Source: a virus. Taken from it: DNA of 64,000 nucleotides. The translations under genes and the position numbers were made by a program. The DNA is taken from positions 46,142-110,141 of IMG/VR virus record IMGVR_UViG_3300042691_031577; one strand, written 5' to 3'. Below are positions 58,016-64,000 of this stretch, one piece after another; the first letter of the stretch is position 1, and the number at the start of each line of letters is the position of its first letter. A model generated the notes under the pieces. The model did not search any database. It had not been told where the DNA came from and saw only the letters and a list, made by a program, of their open reading frames with translations.

Positions 58016-59176
58016 TTAGTGTGAATCTCCAACATCATGTTTTTCACTCCAAATTAAATAATCTGGGTTAATACACTTGTACACTTTATTTCGTTCTCCT
58101 GATGTATGTTTAATAACAATACCTTCATGTGGTACTTTAGTATCTTCAATATTATTATTGAATGTATATTTGTCTTGCATTTCTTGATTCCAATAACCTA
58201 TATATAAAACAGGTACGTGTGGTAAATCAATACCACCGATAAAATCAAAAGCCTTCCCAGCCATTGTGTAGTAAGTTTGCTCAGTAGATAAATAATTACC
58301 ATTCCATATAATATCAAACCCAGCAAACTCTAATTCTTTTAATCCGTAATCATAATTCTTTTGAATACCAGGACCATATATCTCACCATAAACCACTATC
58401 CCATTTCCAATTTCTGATGGTTTATGATTTTTAACAAACGCCCATAATTTATTTTTAATGTCGTATTTTTCAGCTACTGTTCTCCATACGTCTGTATCAT
58501 AGAAACCTTGTGAGTCACTACCTTTTTCTACATTATGAGAACCATAAACATATTCATAGTCAATCCATTTATCAGCTAAACCAAAGAATTTCTTTAACTT
58601 ATCCCAGAATGATAATTTATTTTTCTTAACAATACCATAACGAGCATTAGTACCATGTAACTTACGGGTGATTTGAACTTCATCTTCTTCAGTAAACATA
58701 CCGCTAACATTTTTAGCATTAGGAAATTTATAGTATACTTGGAAGTTTGGATTCTGGTGGTATTTAATTTTACGACCTGAAGACAATTGTACTTGTACTG
58801 CTGGTGGTTCGTATTTATAGATTTTAAATAAATCCATCATATCAGCACCTTCAGCCCATTTAGCTTTAGGATGTGTTAATTTCTCAGCATATCTAAATGG
58901 AATAATTAAACATTCACTATATACTCCTCTCAATTTAACAGTACGTACACGTTGACCTTTTCTTAAATAATTAGTCACGCCCATACTATCTGATAACTCT
59001 TGAGGTATAACAGCATCGGTAGTAGCTATGATTACTAAATCACCTACACTGTATTCACCTTTTTTAGTAATACAATTCCATCCACCAGCAACAACTTGTT
59101 CAATGTTGTCTGCACCTGGGATTGGTTTTACTTCGTTGATTGTTGTAACATAACAAACACTATTATTATTTTCCAT
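58016..59176 (-). CDS. RNA ligase (Rnl5/DRB0094-like)
   Basis: 386 residues. N-terminal OB-like domain (~1-120), then nucleotidyltransferase motif I ITRKLHGTNAR (Lys 172, nucleophile), motif III-like VVYGEIYGPGIQ, motif IV HEGIVIKH and motif V NKVYKCIN. The domain order with an N-terminal OB fold matches Rnl5-type ligases. Likely mends broken tRNA or other RNA, relevant to the tRNA-like elements nearby. Confidence 0.88.
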   Translation of the reverse strand: MENNNSVCYVTTINEVKPIPGADNIEQVVAGGWNCITKKGEYSVGDLVIIATTDAVIPQELSDSMGVTNYLRKGQRVRTVKLRGVYSECLIIPFRYAEKLTHPKAKWAEGADMMDLFKIYKYEPPAVQVQLSSGRKIKYHQNPNFQVYYKFPNAKNVSGMFTEEDEVQITRKLHGTNARYGIVKKNKLSFWDKLKKFFGLADKWIDYEYVYGSHNVEKGSDSQGFYDTDVWRTVAEKYDIKNKLWAFVKNHKPSEIGNGIVVYGEIYGPGIQKNYDYGLKELEFAGFDIIWNGNYLSTEQTYYTMAGKAFDFIGGIDLPHVPVLYIGYWNQEMQDKYTFNNNIEDTKVPHEGIVIKHTSGERNKVYKCINPDYLIWSEKHDVGDSH

Positions 59177-59202
59177 AACTTAAAGTTTTATTTCAAATCT
59201 AT

Positions 59203-60285
59203 TTACTCATAAGAATCTCTATCAATTTTAATTACATATGGAAATCTTGGAACACCATCAGGTGTTAAATTAAAATACTTAACTGTTGCTTGTTTACCTA
59301 TTAATGTGTCTTTTTGTTTCCACATTTCAGTACATTCTTCCCAATTGAATTTAGGTGAGGCATTAAATCGTTTACCATCTTTATTTTCAAATACAAATGA
59401 TCCTATCATACCTGTTTTATTACCACCACCTTCTTCAATATCAAGTATAGTATATTCTTCATCAATAAATGATTTATGTTTGAGTAATGATTTAGAACGT
59501 TTGTTTTCATATTCATTATCTAAACGAATCATTTGACCTTCATAACCTTGTTCAACATACTCAAAATAATAATTTTCTATATCTTCATCATCAAAACATT
59601 GATGAGTATCAACTAATACACAACATTCAGGTAATTGTAAACTCCACAATTTATTATATCTATCTGAAAATACTCCACTATATGAAGGTAAATCATAAAT
59701 GTGATACTGGATTGATTCAGCGCTTTTTTCTAAATCTTGTGCTGTTGGTTTAGTTTTCTTAACTAACGAGCATATAGCATTGAAATCATTTGCGAATTTA
59801 TCTGCGTATAACTCGCCGTCAAATATAAGGTCAGGGTTTGTGTCAAATAATGAAGACAACGCGTTAAAAATGTGAGGAGCCGATATAATCTTCTTACCAT
59901 TTCTACTCCACATACCGTCTGCTCTTACAATACAACGAATACCATCTAATTTAGGTTGTGAGTAAACTGGGTATTTGATTTTACTTTTATAATCATTGAA
60001 GTCTTGTGCTAACATTGGTTTGAAGAACACAGGTGTGTCGATGTCGTTTATATTTTCAAACGAACCTAATTCAATACGTTTACGATGTATTGCTTGTGCT
60101 TCTTTAAGTGCTTGCTCTTCTGCTGTGCAATATGATTTGGCTTCACAACACGTCCATTCACTTGTTGTTTTAATACCATCAGTATAACCTGATATTGTTC
60201 TATAGCAGTTATTCTCAACTTCAATAGTCCATTGAGTAACTTTACCTGTTGTTGATCGTTTGTATAGTGTGTTTAATAGTACCAT
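59203..60285 (-). CDS. ATP-dependent DNA ligase
   Basis: 360 residues. N-terminal ~75 residues resemble a WGR-type domain (TQWTIEVENNCYRTISGY). Motif I YSQPKLDGIRCIV (Lys 112), motif III FDGELYA, motif IV EGQMIR, motif V SKSLLKHK, then a C-terminal OB fold (NKTGMIGSFVFENKDG). Seals nicks during phage replication. Confidence 0.92.
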   Translation of the reverse strand: MVLLNTLYKRSTTGKVTQWTIEVENNCYRTISGYTDGIKTTSEWTCCEAKSYCTAEEQALKEAQAIHRKRIELGSFENINDIDTPVFFKPMLAQDFNDYKSKIKYPVYSQPKLDGIRCIVRADGMWSRNGKKIISAPHIFNALSSLFDTNPDLIFDGELYADKFANDFNAICSLVKKTKPTAQDLEKSAESIQYHIYDLPSYSGVFSDRYNKLWSLQLPECCVLVDTHQCFDDEDIENYYFEYVEQGYEGQMIRLDNEYENKRSKSLLKHKSFIDEEYTILDIEEGGGNKTGMIGSFVFENKDGKRFNASPKFNWEECTEMWKQKDTLIGKQATVKYFNLTPDGVPRFPYVIKIDRDSYE

Positions 60286-60286
60286 A

Positions 60287-60568
60287 TTAATTACTTGCTC
60301 TATGTGGTTGATTATCGTTTACGTTTTCAGTTGTTTTTGGTGGTGGAGGTGGTGGTGTTGATTCTTTAGATTTTATAATAAAGTAAAATTTATCATTATT
60401 TTCTAATCCGTACTCTGCCACTTCATATATATCCAAATCAACTACTTTACGTTCATGTATTAAAAAACGAGCTATAATATCAATACGCTCTGTACCTTGA
60501 AGTTCATAAGTGACTTTTGTTTTTTTATCTTTATAAAACAAACTAATAAATCTTTTACCCCAATCCAT
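60287..60568 (-). CDS. Small protein with poly-Pro tail
   Basis: 93 residues. Beta-rich domain (KTKVTYELQGTERIDIIARF) and tail STPPPPPPKTTE. 1 nt from the DNA ligase gene. Not recognised. Confidence 0.65.
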   Translation of the reverse strand: MDWGKRFISLFYKDKKTKVTYELQGTERIDIIARFLIHERKVVDLDIYEVAEYGLENNDKFYFIIKSKESTPPPPPPKTTENVNDNQPHRASN

Positions 60569-60583
60569 AACCTTTATTTTTAA

Positions 60584-60790
60584 TTAATTAAGGAAATCTA
60601 ATATAATTTCCTTGCCAAAAGAACCTCTTTTGATCGTCTCAAATTGCTCGATGTTAGTAAGTGGTTTGGCATCAGATAATTCAAATGACCATCTAAATTT
60701 ACCTCCGTTATGTAGCCCAGCAAAATAACCATCATCGCTTATCACAATAAATTCTTTGGGTGGAATCCATTTTTTACGTTTCTTTACCAT
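60584..60790 (-). CDS. 68-residue basic protein
   Basis: KKRKKWIPPKEFIVISDDGY; beta-rich, ends KEIILDFLN. Overlaps the 233-residue gene by 7 nt. Not recognised. Confidence 0.62.
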   Translation of the reverse strand: MVKKRKKWIPPKEFIVISDDGYFAGLHNGGKFRWSFELSDAKPLTNIEQFETIKRGSFGKEIILDFLN

Positions 60791-61485
60791 CTGCTGCCTT
60801 TTAGTTGACCTTCTGTTATCTCAGCATTCAAATATAATATAACATTATCTGTTAGTTTTTTAAGTGCTTGTGCTCTTTCTTCTATCTCAATCCTTAGCTC
60901 AGCACCATATTTTTCTAATAAACGTTCTTTAGCCATTTCCTTTAATTCAGGTATTGGTCTTAGTTCATCGGCCCAACGTGCAATTAAATACTTATCACAT
61001 ATTGATTCTGTGGTACCATAGTAATCAAAACCTACAGTCTCAGCATAGTTTTTAGCTTGTTCACTTGAATCAAACAACATATCTTTATTGTTTGTATCTT
61101 TAAGACGATTATATGATTTATTGTATGGAGTCCATTTTTGTACATAACCTACAGCAAATGGATCAGGTGATTTATCATCATACCATATTTCAATTTTAGT
61201 GAAATGTTTTTCTTTTACTGAGTATCCTATTTGCCTAAGTACCTCAAGAGGTATAGTTGTTTTACTATACGTCTTAAAATCAGTACTTGCAGGACATAAT
61301 GTTTTAAAAATAAGATTCATTGAATTGTTAATGTGAGGATATGGAATAGGTGATTCTGCTTTTCTAACAAAATCTAATTGAGATTCCATCCCCAATTCAT
61401 TAGCTAACTCTTTCCATTCATCTAATGCTTCAATTTGAAACATGATGTCATTTAATTCTTCGTTTTGGTAAATTTGTACGGCCAT
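60784..61485 (-). CDS. 233-residue protein, function unknown
   Basis: Helical N-terminus, a central mixed domain (KIEIWYDDKSPDPFAVGYVQ), and a C-terminal coiled coil (ELRIEIEERAQALKKLTDNV). Early-type promoter at 61500-61523. Not recognised; could be an adaptor protein. Confidence 0.7.
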   Translation of the reverse strand: MAVQIYQNEELNDIMFQIEALDEWKELANELGMESQLDFVRKAESPIPYPHINNSMNLIFKTLCPASTDFKTYSKTTIPLEVLRQIGYSVKEKHFTKIEIWYDDKSPDPFAVGYVQKWTPYNKSYNRLKDTNNKDMLFDSSEQAKNYAETVGFDYYGTTESICDKYLIARWADELRPIPELKEMAKERLLEKYGAELRIEIEERAQALKKLTDNVILYLNAEITEGQLKGSRW

Positions 61486-61499
61486 AACATTTATTTTTG

Positions 61500-61523
61500 T
61501 AAATATAAGTAAAGTATTTTGCC
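61500..61523 (-). promoter_or_regulatory. Early-type promoter
   Basis: GGCAAA (61518-61523), 10-nt spacer, TATATTTA (61500-61507). Confidence 0.6.
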
Positions 61524-61525
61524 TA

Positions 61526-61795
61526 CTATAATCCTTTTTTCGAAAGATGTTTTAATGTTTCTAAATCATCATTACTAATGAATCTTCTATTATCCCATAC
61601 TTTATCAAGTATATCAGCTAATTCTTTTTCTAAATTAGTTTGAGGTATTCTACTTTCCCAAATAGCAACCTCAGCATTAAGTTCTTTAGGTATAATACCT
61701 TCCTCATATAACGCCTCAGCCATTTCTTGTTTTTCATACTTAGACATATCCCACATCAAATCGTCTATGTCTATGTCAACTGTGATACTTGCCAT
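61526..61795 (-). CDS. 89-residue acidic protein
   Basis: MASITVDIDIDDLMWDMSKY then EKQEMAEALYEEGIIPKELN. Helical; adjacent to a membrane protein gene 1 nt away. Not recognised. Confidence 0.65.
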   Translation of the reverse strand: MASITVDIDIDDLMWDMSKYEKQEMAEALYEEGIIPKELNAEVAIWESRIPQTNLEKELADILDKVWDNRRFISNDDLETLKHLSKKGL

Positions 61796-61796
61796 A

Positions 61797-62048
61797 CTAT
61801 GCTTCTCCTTTTATTTTATTGTGATTATATAATTTATTTAATTGTTCAATTTCAGATGCTTCTTTAAGTGCTTGAACTAGTGTCATATGAGCAATCATTA
61901 TGTTTCTGATGTCCTCATTCTGACGAGATTGTTCTTCACTTATTGCATTTAATTCACTATTAATTTTATTAATGTGTATTACACAATATATCGCAAGCGA
62001 GGTAACTATCGCTAATAATGTTGAGAGAATTGTTATCGCTATAATCAT
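61797..62048 (-). CDS. Small membrane-anchored coiled-coil protein
   Basis: 83 residues. One membrane helix (ITILSTLLAIVTSLAIYCVI, 4-23), then a coiled coil (INKINSELNAISEEQSRQNE). Upstream of it lies tRNA-like element 4. Not recognised. Confidence 0.65.
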   Translation of the reverse strand: MIIAITILSTLLAIVTSLAIYCVIHINKINSELNAISEEQSRQNEDIRNIMIAHMTLVQALKEASEIEQLNKLYNHNKIKGEA

Positions 62049-62061
62049 ATTTTGATGTTAG

Positions 62062-62130
62062 TAGTCAGGACAGGAATCGAACCTGTGTCTCCCATACCAA
62101 TATGGGGCGTTACCACTACGCTACCTGACT
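62062..62130 (-). tRNA. tRNA-like element 4 (69 nt)
   Basis: Closest to a normal tRNA: acceptor AGTCAGG/CCTGACT, discriminator A, D arm GCGT-AGTGGTA-ACGC, T arm ACAGG-TTCGATT-CCTGT. The anticodon arm is CCCAT-ATTGGT-ATGGG, a 6-nt loop (or 4 bp with an 8-nt loop), so the anticodon is uncertain; UGG is possible. 3-4 nt shorter than usual. Confidence 0.65.
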
Positions 62131-62262
62131 AATGATCCTGCAGGACCTGCCTTTTTCTGTTTATTGACGGATTACAAAAGACAAACGTCATCCGTTCTCA
62201 CCCACCTTGAAAATCCTTCCTGTGCACAGAACAAGAAAATGGGGCGGGGTTGTTTCTACTTA
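62131..62262. other. 132-nt spacer with hairpins, no gene
   Basis: Holds the palindromic GATCCTGCAGGAC and an ACGGAT/ATCCGT hairpin (about 62164-62195), and a G-rich stretch GGGGCGGGG. More GC than neighbours. No gene or clear terminator. Confidence 0.4.
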
Positions 62263-62424
62263 TTATTTGATGAATTGATGTATAAAGTCTGCTATAAAAA
62301 TACCAACAGCAATACTTGTTAATACTAAATTTGTTCCTAAACGCTTACGTTCATCCTTGATAAATGGTTTTGGAATCCATGAGGCTATAATAAACAGCCA
62401 ACCGATAATAAATACTATACTCAT
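62263..62424 (-). CDS. Small two-helix membrane protein
   Basis: Start at 62424 (MSIVFIIGWLFIIASWIPKP), since the early-type promoter (62446-62469) lies inside the longer frame to 62475. 53 residues, two membrane helices with a basic loop (KDERKRLG). Not recognised. Confidence 0.62.
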   Translation of the reverse strand: MSIVFIIGWLFIIASWIPKPFIKDERKRLGTNLVLTSIAVGIFIADFIHQFIK

Positions 62425-62445
62425 AACTTTAAATTTTAATTTACT

Positions 62446-62469
62446 TAAATATAATATTTTTGTTTTGCC
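62446..62469 (-). promoter_or_regulatory. Early-type promoter
   Basis: GGCAAA (62464-62469), 10-nt spacer, TATATTTA (62446-62453). Confidence 0.6.
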
Positions 62470-62476
62470 CTCCAAA

Positions 62477-62866
62477 CTAATCCCACCAATAGTTAAAATA
62501 TTTTTCCATCATTCTACAAAACAATCTCCAATCTCTTTCTTCTAACTGGCTTGACAATAATAGGTCTTCATGTGTTTGACCTCTACTCCACCAATACTCA
62601 GTATAATAATTATTTTTTCTACGCTCAAGTATTTGAATACATAATTTTAATGCTTTAAGTGCTTTACTAGCATAATATGACTCCCAATTAACATAAGTGG
62701 TATCTGGGTTAGAGAATCGTTTATACATGTTATTTAACTTAAATAACAACATATCCTCAATATAACCATGATCCCAGTCTCTATCATTCCATATTACTGA
62801 AAACCACTTAATTAAGTTTTTAATACTTCTATAAATGTAATATATGTTGGTATTAAGTTTATTCAT
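62477..62866 (-). CDS. 129-residue helical protein rich in Trp/Tyr
   Basis: FSVIWNDRDWDHGYIEDMLL then SYYASKALKALKLCIQILER: helical, with a C-terminal MMEKYFNYWWD. Overlaps the upstream gene by 4 nt. Phage-family-like, unnamed. Confidence 0.68.
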   Translation of the reverse strand: MNKLNTNIYYIYRSIKNLIKWFSVIWNDRDWDHGYIEDMLLFKLNNMYKRFSNPDTTYVNWESYYASKALKALKLCIQILERRKNNYYTEYWWSRGQTHEDLLLSSQLEERDWRLFCRMMEKYFNYWWD

Positions 62867-63294
62867 TTATTTTCTTCTATTTCAATTACAGTAATTTTAC
62901 CTGTTGTTTGTTCTAAAAATATAGTATAATATCTTATTGCAATATCAGGATCTTTACCATATTGACCAATAACAAGTACATACCCATTATTGGTTTCAGA
63001 ATGTAGTTTAAAAATTTTCTCCTCAGGTTTATAATAACGTTTAGTTAAATAGGTTCTTATTTCAGAATAAGTTACATATTTATTTTTTACTTTATTACCA
63101 TTAATATGAGTTATTAAAATATTATCTAAACATAATGTATCAAATTTAAACATACGATTCATTGCTTTAACATACATAGTTGGGTCAATAGCAGCATATG
63201 TTTTTATAGCTTCATACTCAGTGTCATTAGTTTGAGCACTTACATTTGTTGCTAAAACTAAAGCAACAATCATTGTTTTTAAATAATCTTTCAT
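62863..63294 (-). CDS. Secreted/periplasmic protein
   Basis: 143 residues with a cleavable signal peptide MKDYLKTMIVALVLATNVSA, cut after VSA. Mature part is mixed alpha/beta (TLCLDNILITHINGNKVKNK, YVLVIGQYGKDPDIAIRYYT). Role in the host envelope unknown. Early-type promoter at 63305-63327. Confidence 0.7.
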   Translation of the reverse strand: MKDYLKTMIVALVLATNVSAQTNDTEYEAIKTYAAIDPTMYVKAMNRMFKFDTLCLDNILITHINGNKVKNKYVTYSEIRTYLTKRYYKPEEKIFKLHSETNNGYVLVIGQYGKDPDIAIRYYTIFLEQTTGKITVIEIEENK

Positions 63295-63304
63295 AATCTT
63301 ATTT

Positions 63305-63327
63305 TAAATATAATATATTATCTTGAC
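63305..63327 (-). promoter_or_regulatory. Early-type promoter
   Basis: GTCAAG (63322-63327), 9-nt spacer, TATATTTA (63305-63312), right after a terminator. Confidence 0.55.
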
Positions 63328-63470
63328 ATAGAAAAAGACTCTTTCGAGTCTTTACTATTTTTTCTTGAATATATCTTACCACTTGGTTTTACTTTAGAGA
63401 GCATCCGTCGCCTAATTAATTGGGCCAGGTGTCGTTCGTTGTATCCCTCTATTTTGTTCTTGTTTTTCAT
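63318..63470 (-). CDS. 50-residue basic protein
   Basis: MKNKNKIEGYNERHLAQLIR then RRMLSKVKPSGKIYSRKNSK. ATG lies 4 nt after ATATTTAT. The frame runs through the terminator hairpin at 63334-63353, so expression as full length is uncertain. Confidence 0.5.
   Translation of the reverse strand: MKNKNKIEGYNERHLAQLIRRRMLSKVKPSGKIYSRKNSKDSKESFSMSR
63334..63353 (-). terminator. Hairpin terminator
   Basis: Perfect AAAGACTC/GAGTCTTT stem, TTTC loop; T-rich on the minus strand side (TCTTTTTC). Confidence 0.6.
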
Positions 63471-63474
63471 ACAT

Positions 63475-63482
63475 ATAAATAT
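63475..63482 (-). promoter_or_regulatory. Late-type promoter box ATATTTAT
   Basis: Minus-strand ATATTTAT, 4 nt before the ATG at 63470 (leaderless type). Confidence 0.45.
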
Positions 63483-63524
63483 ACAAAACGAGTTGTGCCG
63501 ACACTATTAATTTGATAAAGTGAT

Positions 63525-64000
63525 TTAATTATTATGATAATCTATTAATTTCCACTCTCCATGTTTTTTTTCTACTAATGCTGTACAATTTTCACACCAA
63601 TCTCCTGAATTGAGGTATTCTTTTTTTATTGCTGGTTGATGGATATGACCACAAATAGCTATGTCACATCCTTTTTGTTTTGCTAATCGTGTAGCATTAT
63701 CTTCAAAATCATTTATAAAATTAGTTGCTTTTTTTATACCGTTTTTAATATCTTTAGATATAGAATAATAAGGTAATCCTTTAAATGATCTCCATCTATT
63801 ATACCATCTATTTATCCAAAGTGCAATGTCATATCCAATACTACCGATATATGCTAACCATTTTACTTTTGTGATAAAAATATCTAACACATCCCCATGA
63901 AAAATATAATAACGTGTTTTATTTGATTGGTGAATCCAATCCTCTACAATTTTAATATTTCCAAGATGAAATGGAAGAAAATCTTTTAAAAACTCATCAT
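63525..64000 (-). CDS. Metallophosphoesterase, N-terminus cut by right edge
   Basis: Reads open to position 64000, at least 158 residues. YYIFHGDVLDIF holds the metal-binding HGD..D motif and CDIAICGHIHQPAIK the GHxH motif; both are typical of calcineurin-like phosphoesterases, closest in layout to LpxH/UDP-2,3-diacylglucosamine hydrolases. Substrate could be a sugar-lipid or a nucleotide. The HGD motif precedes the GTG codon near 63890, so that codon is not the start. Confidence 0.85.
   Translation of the reverse strand, partial: DEFLKDFLPFHLGNIKIVEDWIHQSNKTRYYIFHGDVLDIFITKVKWLAYIGSIGYDIALWINRWYNRWRSFKGLPYYSISKDIKNGIKKATNFINDFEDNATRLAKQKGCDIAICGHIHQPAIKKEYLNSGDWCENCTALVEKKHGEWKLIDYHNN

Noticed and set aside
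1-64000. CRISPR arrays, insertion sequences, integrase or attachment sites
   Set aside because: No spaced direct repeats, transposase or recombinase genes seen. The repeated tRNA 3' ends could resemble attachment sites, but no integrase is present.

Overview
The window is 64 kb of a large, AT-rich, tailed (T4-like, contractile-tail) bacteriophage genome. The best-supported landmarks are a T4-type portal protein (gp20) next to a large terminase (gp17), baseplate wedge proteins gp6 and gp25, a gp5-like baseplate spike and a gp55-like late sigma factor. The host is most likely a member of the Bacteroidota. A phage lipoprotein has an acidic sorting patch just after its lipobox cysteine, promoter -10 elements look like the Bacteroidota TAnnTTTG box, and Shine-Dalgarno sequences are essentially absent. 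Almost every gene lies on the minus strand, so transcription runs from right to left. The one clear exception is a small plus-strand unit at about 44.2-44.7 kb.

Layout, left to right. 1-9.3 kb: head genes (internal or scaffold-like proteins, portal, terminase, a nucleotide-kinase-like P-loop protein). 9.2-26.9 kb: a GIY-YIG homing endonuclease, a FAD oxidoreductase, many small proteins with a shared N-terminal motif, a 3'-5' exonuclease, an 864-residue protein, a metallopeptidase, a RecB-type nuclease, a DNA primase, a second GIY-YIG-like nuclease and a kinase-like protein. 26.9-42.5 kb: tail and baseplate genes, interrupted by a lysin, a surface lipoprotein and a 33-residue basic peptide, and ending with the late sigma factor. 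44.2-64 kb: an accessory region of about 60 mostly tiny genes, four tRNA-like elements, AT-hook proteins, a cell-wall glucosaminidase, an RNA ligase, a DNA ligase and a partial metallophosphoesterase.

Three genome-wide patterns tie this together. (1) About 15 proteins begin with a short amphipathic leader ending in an (I/L)xE site, such as MIKLTDILNE or MKQSELKKLIKEA. This looks like the capsid-targeting sequence that the T4 prohead protease removes from internal head proteins, and suggests a large set of head-packaged, possibly injected, proteins. (2) Some 30 genes, mainly in the accessory region, are preceded by a very regular promoter, G(G/T)CAA(A/G)-N10-TAnnTTTA. The upstream box often sits inside a hairpin at the end of the preceding gene, giving compact terminator-promoter joints. 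(3) About 20 sites, mostly before virion genes, carry ATATTTAT, the probable late promoter. In six cases the start codon follows exactly 4 nt after it, which implies leaderless mRNAs.

The four tRNA-like elements share the same acceptor stem and T arm but differ widely in the middle (69 to 118 nt). They sit in the same region as an RNA ligase. These elements, the capsid-targeted set and the promoter system are the most promising novel biology here. All assignments come from reading the sequence; no database search was possible.
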